Below, one piece after another: positions 55,784 through 64,000 of a DNA stretch of 64,000 bases. Under the pieces are notes generated by a model. The model did not search any database. It had not been told where the DNA came from and was given only the letters and a program-made list of their open reading frames with translations. The stretch comes from Datura wrightii (lineage: Eukaryota; Streptophyta; Magnoliopsida; Solanales; Solanaceae). Within the stretch, counting starts at the first letter, position 1. Each line of letters begins with the position of its first letter. The translations under genes were made by a program, and so were the position numbers. The stretch lies in assembly GCA_035772735.1 (NCBI GenBank), contig JASDFA010000001.1:85461501-85525500 (forward strand), in the 5' to 3' direction.

Positions 55784-57315
55784 GCACGCCCCAAAAAGGG
55801 TGTCAGTACCACAGGTACTGAATATGTAAGGCAGTAACTTTAAATGACTGAAAATAATAAATAGAACTGACAATGACTAAAGTAAGGAAAACAGGCTGAA
55901 GATGACTGAAGTAGTGAAATCAGGGCTATACATAACTGTAATAAGGAAGGTAGGGGTCATACCTAACAAACGAGGCGTCTTATTGTCTAACTATCAGTAA
56001 TTAAAGCAAGCATAAACCTTACCTGGCCCCCATAAGCCGGAAGGTACAATCAGCACAGAATAACCCACCTGGGCCCCTATTAGCCCTAGTGAGTACACCA
56101 CAATCTATATACCCCTATCAAGGTCATATTGAGTCAACAACGAGCTATAAGCATCCTACCGATCCCTTTTGTCTGCAACTGGGCCCACTCGACCCCTGAC
56201 TGTAGCTGTGTCTGAGTCCGGAGGACTCCTAATATCTACACCTCGGGCATAAACTATCAGCGGGGATGTGTATGACGCCAACCATGGCATATGAGGATCT
56301 GGATCCCCATCATCTTCCGTTGCAGATGGAATGCCGCTCCGTAGAGCGACGTATCCTCGCCCCTGGCGGGCGACGACACAGCTATTAACCCTGGGGTGGT
56401 CACGGAAGCTATACAAGTGCAATCCAGCCCAAAACAATACAAATTACGAGCCTCAACTAACAACAACAACTAGAAATGATAGCACACTCCTAACATGCTT
56501 TACTGGGATTCATACTGGACTACTATGCTGAAGAAACTAACTTGCCGAAAGAAAATGCCTTAACATACCTCGTTCGCTGTTTACCGATTAGTTGGTGAGT
56601 TTCGGCTCGTGTTCAACTTCCCTTCTCAACTGTAATCATATTAACGGAAGAATAGGGCTACTTTATTACTATATTCGAAGAAAAAAATAACTTATATATA
56701 TATATATACCGACTACACTTTAACTTATCGGAAGACGATAAAAAACTCATAATTTCCCGGGAATCTAGAAGGGAGAAATACTTACTTTAGGCACGTGATC
56801 GTATTGACACTAGTTTGGAATAATTCCATCAACTTAAGCTTGGCAGGACGATGATTTGCCAGGAATATTTTACAAAAATAACTCTGCAGCGATGCTCTGT
56901 ACAGCCTTATACTTCACTATCCGGAGTTAATTTAGATTTTGACAGCGTTTAGCGGTGTAATCGGATGATTTTCAATAGTTTCCCTTCGTTCTTACCTCTT
57001 CTAGCCAATGATATATGAATAATGAAATAACATCTAAGTGTGAGGCCTTCATATACTTGAGGCGGCAGACAAGGCAACGTGGCACTCTGCTAGTCGCGCT
57101 AATTTTTCTCCATGCCACTTTGGGTAACGCGGAGGGGGCTGCTCCTTGCCACTTTGCCCCTCTGGGCAACTTGGTTCGGCCTCCTCCCGTGAAATCCCGA
57201 CTTTGCACTCATTCAGCCTTTTGTCAGGCCCTTTCCTCGTACGTATAGCACTCTAAAACTCTCAACCAACATACGAATAGGCCGACTAAATGTTAGAAAC
57301 TTACGAGGTGTAACA

Positions 57316-58794
57316 TGAGAGACAAGGGAAACCAAACAATCATTTAAAGAATCAATAACACCGGCGGAGGACTGGCGGTTCGCAGTAGCAATTTTACGGA
57401 CCGTCATTTGCCCGCCGATGCCTTATAGACAACTAGGCAAGTGAGGGGTGTATCGGAAGTTTAATGGTGAATCGCCGGTCTAAATTTATGAATTGCTGAT
57501 GTAATGCGGGTTCCACTTAGTGGCTTGTAGCCAATTTTCATAGCGAGCCGACATTCCATCAGCGATTCGCTGAATCTAACTGGCAAAAAGCCAGACCCCT
57601 TCATCCCCAAATTTTAAACTTAACAATTCACAGACACCCATTAACGCACACTCACACACAATATGATAAAATCACCACTACTCCATTCAAACACACTCTT
57701 ATGAAGTTTAGCCCATAGGAATGGCGTGCACTCGGTCTATCATCGAGCAAAACATTGCCTAATATTTAATTTGGTTACTCAAACTTCACCCTTTTAAAAA
57801 TTATACACACATAAACACATATTTCGTATTCCATTCAACAACCAAAGAATATTCCTGAGTTCAATAAGGAGGGGAAACACAGTATTACTGTTAAAGAATT
57901 AAGCACCAATGACAAAATCAAGACAAGGCCAAGAAAACATTTACTAAAGTGTAGGGTTGCTTTCATACTTGAACTACAAAATCTTGGCTAATTCTTACAA
58001 TGGCACCTTGAGATATATGTAGTAGAGGAAGAAAATGTATGTGAAGTGAGTGTGTTAGTGAAATATGGAGAGGGTTTTATAGGTGAATGATGGAAGTTTT
58101 ATAGGTTGAGGGGAAGGTGGAGAGTTTAATGTGTGTGTGTTGGTGGGAAGTGGGGAGATATAAATGTGAGAATGGAAAAAGGTTGAAAAGAGGAAAATAT
58201 GGGGAAGTGGAAATGTTGGATAATGGAGAGACAAAAATGGAATGAAAAAAAATGCTGGAAAAAGGGAAACTATGGGAATATTTGCAGAAAAGGTCTGATG
58301 ATCAGGTATCTGGGAATTTGTGGTCCCGCTCTTTGAATTCTCTTTTGAAACAAACGTATACCTCGACTGGTGCTTCATCAGTAGTTCACCGAATCACACT
58401 GGTGTTCCGCTGCTGTAATTTTCCTTTACCATGTATTTTGTTCCCAGTTATCTGTTTCTTGGCCGGCGATCAACTGGTAGTTCACAGATGGAATCATCAA
58501 TCTGCCGGTTACCCGCTGCTCATGTGCCCGAGCTTCTGGTCCTCTATCTTACATCGGCAACCCACTGAAAATCCACGATTTTGATTCGGCGGTTCACCGA
58601 TGGGTCCGTCGATCCTTCATTTCAAACCCAGCCTTCTATTTTGCGCTCGCCTTCATTGGCGGTTCACACTTTTGGATCGATAACTCGCTGGTTCCACACC
58701 ATTCCTCTCTTCTTGGTTTGTTTCTCCCTTTTTTCCTCACTTCACAGCTCCTACAAAACAAAAAACAACAAAGACATCAAATAATTCACTAAAC
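57316..58794 (-). other. Spacer of element N
   Basis: Non-coding on N's strand. Two zones (57360-57600 and 58370-58720) hold degenerate repeats of words like GGCGGTTCACCG and AGCGATTCGCTGAA. Between them lies AT-rich DNA and a strand-biased stretch (58030-58270, purine-rich on the plus strand). ORFs such as 58055-58378 are low-complexity shadows. Confidence 0.55.
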
Positions 58795-58846
58795 ACTTGG
58801 GTTGCCTCCCATGAAGCGCTTTAGTTATCATCGTGGCACGACGTGG
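58795..58846 (-). other. Twin hairpins of element N
   Basis: The same pair as in M. Reverse strand: ACGTCG, TGCCA, CGAT with one arm decayed (about 58830-58845), then CATGGG, AGGCAA, CCCAAG (58795-58812). They follow the protease remnant closely, as in M they follow the gag-like ORF. Confidence 0.65.
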
Positions 58847-58865
58847 GTCTCTTTTCACCAACTCT

Positions 58866-59150
58866 TTTCCGATGGGTTATCATCCGACTCTGTCTCCTTC
58901 AGCTCCAATTCCTTGTCTCCTCTTCATTTTGCAACACCCCAACCACCTTACATTCGGAGGGTGTTTCAGCTGATGGAAATACCTTGAAGGTGACTTCATC
59001 ATTTCCAACTCAAAATTTTAGTTCTCCAAGCTCCACATCCATCACGACTATCCCCGTAGCTAATAATGGTCTTCCTAAAATAATGGAACATCTACATCCA
59101 TTTCGCAATCCAAAATAACAAAATTAGCTAGTAGAATAAACTTGTTCAGT
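58866..59150 (-). pseudogene. Aspartic protease C-terminal half, element N
   Basis: On the reverse strand, 59150-59000 encodes FVILDCEMDVDVP and, one base out of frame, ILGRPLLATGIVVMDVELGE. This is the conserved ILGRPFLATG block of Athila/Tat proteases. A TGA interrupts the following LKF.VGNDEVTFKVF-type text. The catalytic N-terminal half is missing: sequence to the right is element Q. The protein would have matured gag; this copy cannot. Confidence 0.75.
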
Positions 59151-61710
59151 TGTTATACCCCGAGAATTCAAGAATCGGACTCGAAAGTGAATCAGGAGAA
59201 AAACTGGAAAATGTTGCAGTAGTTGCAGAACGGGTCACTTGACGACTCGTGAAGAGTCATAACTAGTCATCAGGTGGCTCGTGAAAAAGGCTCGAGATGT
59301 TCGAGGACTCGAGGTCCTCACGAGGGATGTAAGGACTCGTGTTCATTCACCACGAGTCGTCAAGTCAGCCGTTGGTTGGTCCCGGGGAAAATTAGCAAGG
59401 CTTATCCAGTGTACTTGATAGGTGGCACCCAACGGCTAGTCGTCAGTCCTAACGACCCGTTAAGTTAGCCGTTACCAAGCCAGTTAAACTTCTTGAATGA
59501 TGAGGTAGTGTACTTGATAGGTGACCCAACGGATCTTGAGCCCTAGTAACGAGTCATCAGGTCATCCGTTAGGACCCCCTGACAGTTATTTTCAGCGATT
59601 TCAGTAAGGGCTTTTTCGTAATTCATAAGATCTAAGGGCCTATACTACGTTGTTTTTAGCTCGTAATAAAGGGTTTTAAGCTGAGATAAACCCATCTAGG
59701 ACATTTTCTTCTTGCATGCAAGGGTGAGAGCTTGAAGGGGATAAAGTGAGAAAAAATTCAAGGATTCCAAGGGAAATCTCAGCTGAGTAACTAGGAAGAG
59801 ATAAGATTCTTCAATCCCAGGTATGTAAGACTATGAGTGGGTGCTTTCTTCTACACCCATACCCATTCCCTATCAAATTTTGATTTATTTGTGATGATCT
59901 AGTATGGGTTTTTATTGAATTGCATGAATCTTACATTTGTACTCATGGGTATGATTGATTGAGTTGATATTGATGATCTACTGAGCTTGGGTGGATTCTA
60001 ACTTAATTTCTTTTAAAAAATTATTATCTAAGAAATTTAATCTAAAACGCCCATGTGTGGGGAGTTCCTAATAGGATGTGATGATGATGGAATAGATGAT
60101 GAAAAGAATGTTTCCAAACTTTCCCCCCATGATTTTGATAATGTTTTTAAAGAAGATTGAATTAACCCGAGTATAATCAAGCTTTGGGTAGTGCCCAATG
60201 TTGAGTATGGATGATGATTTCTTTTGAATTGATTTTATTACTTGTGTGGAGTGAAATCTCCCAAATTGTAATGTTTCAAATGATTTGTATGAGTTCAAGC
60301 GTGATAAGGTTTTGGGCAAGGCCCTTATAGTGACGATGATGAAGTGACATTTCTAAAGTAAGCTCACCACATGATTTTGGTGTAAAGTCTCCCACTATTC
60401 TTTGAGCTTGTGGTATGTGTTATAGTAATGCTTTTCATATGCATGGATTCATAATTGAGATGTATGTTGTTATTAAGCTTCATTACACATGAGCTTGAGT
60501 TTAAGTATGATTCTATTCTAAGCTTTGTCGAGATGACATTGTTGAGCTTCATATTTATATAAGGTCTAATGCATGCATGATTTCATAATGAGCTTTGTCA
60601 ATAGACAATGTTGAGCTTCGTTTCATACGATGTTGAGTTTATGCATGACTTCATGTTGAGCTTCATCACTAGATGATGTTGAGCTTTATATTTTTACAAT
60701 GTAGATCATTGCATGTTTTGGGAGAAGAGTCTAGCACCGAGCGGGCTAAGGGTCGACTACCCTATGCCCCAGAACCACGCACCAACGTAGGTTGATACTA
60801 TTATATTATTGGGACCTCCCTTGTGAGCTATCCCCAACCCAATTGGCCCTTGGAGCTTGATATCGATATCATGGTAGTGTCCCTAGCCCTGACTAGGTTT
60901 TGGACGGCTTTGCCCACTTGAATGTAATAGTCTGGACCACATAAGCTCTATCGTGGTATGTTGGTTAAGTGATGAGTCTCCCACTGTTTATATTATTTGA
61001 ATTTGCATATCCATTACTCATGATGGTTATTTTATGCATGCATGTTGGGAAAGAAAGGTTTGACTCATTGTTCAGTTTTTGATATAAATGTTATAATCTA
61101 GCTTTGAGTCATTTGAGATGGCCATGATGTTCTAAAGCCATGCATGAGCACATTATGATAAAGTTCAATTTAAGAATTAATGCATGTGATCTTCTACTTA
61201 CTCTCAAAGTTTATTATATATATGTATGACTAGATTTAGCTGATATTATTATTAAAGTGGTTTTACTTACCTTAAAACTCGGTACATTCCACGTACTAAC
61301 CACATACATTCTATGCTGCATTGTTTAATGATGCAGGATCAGGTTCTTAGGTTCAGCCCCATTCGTAGCTGCCTAACAGAGTTAGCATTTGTTTCGTGGT
61401 GAGTCCTCATCCTTCGAGGACTAGACTTTCAGTTATTTATAGCGTACTTTAAATTTCAGTATTTCTAACCTAGTTGGGGGTGTTGTCCCATCAGCTCTTC
61501 CAGATTAGAGGCTATTCAGACTTAGACATGTATTCCTCTTTAGATGTTTATTCTGTTGTTATGCTAAGTTAGACTTTCGCTGAGCTTATATTTGTGTTTC
61601 CTTCATGTTTATAGAACAAATAGTAAATGCTTATGCCATGGGTTGACTTGGGGTCTCTCAGGGTCCCTTGTCCCGTGTCTATGATCTGGGTCCCCTCTCA
61701 GGTTGTGAAA
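59151..61710 (+). repeat. 5' LTR of element Q (about 2.56 kb)
   Basis: Starts TGTTATACCCCG after TTCAG and ends GGTTGTGAAA, 4 bases before the primer site. The U3 array is at about 59226-59570 (CACGAGTCGTCAAG, AACGAGTCATCAGG). It is the best example of the four stem-loops: 61281-61297, 61316-61336 (CTGCAT/ATGCAG), 61403-61421 (GTCCTC/GAGGAC) and 61473-61495 (GTTGGGG/CCCATCAGC). Confidence 0.85.
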
Positions 61711-61714
61711 AACT

Positions 61715-61726
61715 TGGTATTAGAGC
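61715..61726 (+). other. Primer-binding site, element Q
   Basis: TGGTATTAGAGC has one mismatch to the initiator-Met-tRNA complement. Confidence 0.85.
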
Positions 61727-61787
61727 CATAGGTTTGGAGTGTCCTAGGGAGTCTGAAAGCCGCGTTAAGTATGAGTCTTTTTAATGG

Positions 61788-61805
61788 GTGTGAAGCATGC
61801 CACAC
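61788..61805 (+). other. Leader hairpin with GCATGC loop, element Q
   Basis: GTGTG, loop AAGCATGC, CACAC. The loop hexamer GCATGC is self-complementary but differs from E's GCGCGC. It lies between primer site and gag. Confidence 0.5.
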
Positions 61806-61913
61806 TTATGACAGAGGAGGCTACGAATAAATGTTTCCATCTTTCATGATCTAGGTCGTGCGATGAAGTGTCTTTCTATCCATCTAATTCATGCTATTTG
61901 AAATTACAAAGTC

Positions 61914-63140
61914 ATGGCTCCTCGAAGGATGAATGGAAGGAGAAATGGAGATAGTGAAGGCCACGAGGATGGCATGGGTCGTTGGCATCAACAAGTCCCA
62001 CCAGTTCAGGAGCCTCAGGCATCGGAGCCAGCTTCTCATGTTGAGTTCCGAGCCGCTATCCAGATGATTGTGCAGGCCTTGACCTCTCAGATCAATTAGC
62101 AGGCTGTTGCGCATGTTCCACAGAATGGTAATGCAGGGGCGGATCGAGTCAGGGACTTCTTGAGGATGAACCTGCCGGAGTTGGGTCCAAGGTAGGTGAG
62201 GACCCACATGACTTCATTGATGAGATTGTCAAGATTACCCATGTTATGGAGGTGAGCAGTGTTGAGTGCGCAAAGTTGGCCTCCTACAAGTTGAAGGGGG
62301 TTGCACATATCTGGTTCCGTCAATGGAAAGATAGCAGGGTCGCCGGAGTAGGCCCGGTCACTTGGGAGGAGTTTTAGGTTGCATTCCTCGATCGGTTCTT
62401 CACTTGGGAGATGAGGGAGTTGAAAGTAGCTGAGTTCGTGAATCTGAAGCAAGGGAGGATGATAGTACTAGTGTATTCCCTTGAGTTCACTCGCTTGTCG
62501 AAGTACGCTCCTGAGTTAGTGGTTAACTAGAGGGAGTGAGTGAGCAGGTTTGTGCATGGGATAGCAGGTTACTTTGATATGGAATGCAGGATTGCTATGC
62601 TCCATCAGGATATGGACTTCCCTCGGATGGTGTTGTATGCCCATCAGATGGAGGCAGCACATTCGAGAGACAGAGAGAGGCGAAGAGGGCCAGGACTGAG
62701 GACCACAGATTTTCCCAGCAGAGGTCCCGCGATGGGCACCGTCAGCATACCCACCAGAGATCATCCGCACCAGGTTCATCAGCCTTGAGTGTGCCATCTC
62801 GGCCTAGCCATGATCAGAGAGGACGAGCATCAGGATCGAGGGTTCAGAGCAGCAGGCCCGGAGATTTAGGTGTTCCATCCTGTTGTAGATGTGGCTGAGG
62901 GCATACAGGATAGTGCTTGGCAGGTTCGGGTGCGTGTTTCGGGTGTTGGAAACCCGGATACCTGCTTAGAGATTATCTAGCAGCGAGACAGGATCAGGTT
63001 GGGGGCCGTGGCCCAGCTTCTAGTTCAGCAGCCCTACCCCCTCGCTCAGCACATCAATGGGCATCTGCTAGTGCAGCTGGCGGTCAGCGCCAGAACAAAT
63101 TCTATGCCCTAGCATCCCATTAGGAGCAGGAGATCTCCCC
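61914..63140 (+). pseudogene. gag, element Q
   Basis: Starts at ATG 61914, MAPRRMNGRRNGDSEGHEDG, with a stop at 62097. Capsid text continues in shifted frames: SKVGEDPHDFIDEIVKITHV, GVAHIWFRQWKDSR, VAFLDRFF, REMRELK-type with changes, SRFVHGIAGYFDMECR (62540-62788 open). The nucleocapsid (62584-63123) has a knuckle reading CFGCWKPGYLLRDY, with His and the last Cys lost. Protease follows with no gap. Confidence 0.8.
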
Positions 63141-63334
63141 AAATGTGGTTACTGGTATGTTACGAGTCTTCCATGTTGATGTTTATGCATTGTTAGACCT
63201 AGGGGCCACCTTGTCCTTCGTGACACCTTATATAGCTAGTAGCTTCGGAGTTAGCCTCGATGTCTTGTCAGAATCCTTCTCAGTTTCTACTTAAGTAGGT
63301 GACTAAGATATAGCTAGACGGTGTATAGAGATTG
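63141..63334 (+). pseudogene. Aspartic protease, N-terminal part, element Q
   Basis: VVTGMLRVFHVDVYALLDLG, with the catalytic D-P/S-G changed to DLG, then SFVTPYIASSFGVSLDV. Stops fall at ST.VGD and after. It ends at the junction with N near 63334. Confidence 0.75.
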
Positions 63335-64000
63335 CCCGGTCTTCTTTAGCAATTCTTTCATAAACTTTGCATAATTGAGCATTTGGAGTAGAGAATCCAC
63401 TAACGGTATATTTATGGACAACTTGCTAAAACGTGTCAACAAACTTTTTAAACTGGTCGTCCTTCTTTTTCTTGGATTGTGGATAAGGAGGTGAGATTCT
63501 TGATTCAACCTTGTCTTCAATTGGGGCCTTTACGCCTGCCTCAACATTATCAGCATGTGAGAGGATTTTTTCATCCTTTCCCTCTCCTTCATCATCAATC
63601 TTTTCTTCATTGCTTAGAGTCATTGGCGTTTTGTCGACATCATCTTCTTCATAAAATTTCGTGTTAGCAACCGCATTAGGCTTCACCGGGGATCTCCAAT
63701 CTCCTTTCCACTCCTAGTGACAATGCCATACATTGACTATCTTTCTTTGGATTAGGTATTGTGTCACTAGGTAGTGTTCCCTTCATCTGAGGGTTCATTT
63801 GAGCCGACAAGGGATTCATTTGGGCCTCCAAATAATTGATTGAGGCAGAATGTGAACTCACTATTTGGGCGAGGTTAGACACCTCCCCTCTTAATTCTTT
63901 CACCCCCACTTTCATTCAACTCAACCTTCTTCAGAACTCTTGATAGCATTTCTTCAATTTTCAAGTTACCCGCATCACTCACACCTGGCTGATTGTGGGG
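63335..64000 (-). pseudogene. gag C-terminal region, element N
   Basis: The reverse strand encodes IEEMLSRVLKKVE, VKELRGEVSNLAQIVSSHSA coiled region and PLSAQMNPQ, then the signature GTLPSDTIPNPKKDSQCMAL of Athila/Tat gag. An acidic stretch (KIDDEGEGKDEKILS) follows, then KKDDQFKKFVDTF and, in the next frame, INIPLVDSLLQMLNYAKFMK. These are the hallmarks of the gag-protease boundary in that lineage. There is one frameshift near 63900, a stop after VERRLEIPGEA and another shift near 63425. Capsid and zinc knuckle lie beyond the right edge. Confidence 0.8.

Larger units (their letters stand above)
49197..57315 (-). repeat. Solo LTR L (about 2.14 kb) split by element M, perfect target duplication
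   Basis: Left end TGTCACGCCCC and right end GAGGTGTAACA, flanked by TGAGA at 49192-49196 and 57316-57320. Without M the LTR is about 2.14 kb and aligns with solo LTR K (for example AAGTAATGCAGC at 49789 with 40568, and GTGTCAGTACCAC at 55800 with 40589). No internal region is left. It lies in element N in minus orientation. The segment 55784-57315 holds only LTR sequence, including a GC-richer block at about 57060-57230. Confidence 0.85.
59151..63334 (+). mobile_element. Chromovirus Q, 5' LTR to protease, truncated
   Basis: 5' LTR, primer site, leader hairpin, gag and the start of protease on the plus strand. It was inserted into N's protease. At about 63334 it stops within its own protease and N's gag tail appears on the other strand. 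The rest of Q and roughly the middle of N's gag-protease are gone, so a deletion followed insertion. Confidence 0.8.
47515..64000 (-). mobile_element. Athila/Tat-like element N, pol-less, split by L and Q
   Basis: Pieces on the minus strand, 5' to 3': gag C-terminus (64000-63335), protease (59150-58866), twin hairpins (58846-58795), spacer (58794-57316), a second ORF (49110-48545) and an LTR (to 47515). Q interrupts between gag and protease; L (with M inside) interrupts the spacer. Gag and protease motifs are of the Athila/Tat lineage. RT, RNase H and integrase are absent from the visible order, so it looks non-autonomous. It is inserted in LTR fragment O (left flank GTTAC). Confidence 0.7.

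Noticed and set aside
58055..58378. 107-aa minus-strand ORF and overlapping plus-strand ORF
   Set aside because: Low-complexity, strand-biased sequence in N's spacer; no domain and no conservation expected.

Overview
The window is repeat-rich plant DNA, made almost entirely of nested, mostly degenerate LTR retrotransposons. I find no convincing host gene, structural RNA gene or CRISPR array. Evidence for a flowering-plant genome: gag-PR-RT-RNaseH-integrase order (Ty3/gypsy), a chromodomain-like integrase tail (Tekay/Del-type chromovirus), initiator-Met-tRNA primer sites (TGGTATCAGAGC type), an Athila/Tat-type gag tail and protease with a tRNA-Asp primer site, and AT-rich spacer. It looks like dicot heterochromatin; a solanaceous source is only a guess. 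Letters A-Q are my own labels for the elements.

Layout. 1-2734: minus-strand element A (gag start, primer site, LTR), inserted into the 3' end of minus-strand chromovirus B (2735-9984, all domains recognisable but broken). B sits in the 3' LTR of minus-strand element C (9985-12626). A probable lone LTR follows (12630-14032). Minus-strand element D (14033-25969) keeps a deleted gag and a 5' LTR, which is split by plus-strand element E (16594-24347: two LTRs, gag, no pol). D and plus-strand element G (26241-31733) flank a 271-bp RT scrap (F). 31734-32626 is a cut LTR (H), fused to minus-strand element I (32627-37127). Plus-strand element J (37128-46722) follows, its RNase H interrupted by solo LTR K with a perfect target-site duplication. 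J's 3' LTR ends in LTR fragment O (46723-47514). O is also the target of minus-strand Athila/Tat-like element N (47515-end). N is split by solo LTR L (49197-57315, perfect duplication), which carries the young non-autonomous element M (49804-55783). N is split again by plus-strand chromovirus Q (59151-63334).

How the parts relate. In the autonomous chromoviruses, gag packages RNA, protease matures the polyprotein, RT and RNase H copy it, and integrase inserts it, with the chromodomain-like tail probably steering insertion to heterochromatin. Every such copy here is dead through stops, frameshifts or lost catalytic residues. D, E, M and N lack pol and would depend on enzymes supplied in trans. 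The only long undamaged reading frame is the 315-codon gag-like ORF of M, whose LTRs are nearly identical over most of their length.

The most notable unexplained structure is non-coding. A chain of four small stem-loops with compensatory changes recurs in the LTRs of many chromoviruses here. A post-primer-site leader hairpin sometimes carries a six-base palindrome in its loop. Arrays of ACGAGTCGT/ACGACTCGT-like words sit at the same place in many LTRs. M has a cluster of perfect inverted repeats just upstream of its TATA box.
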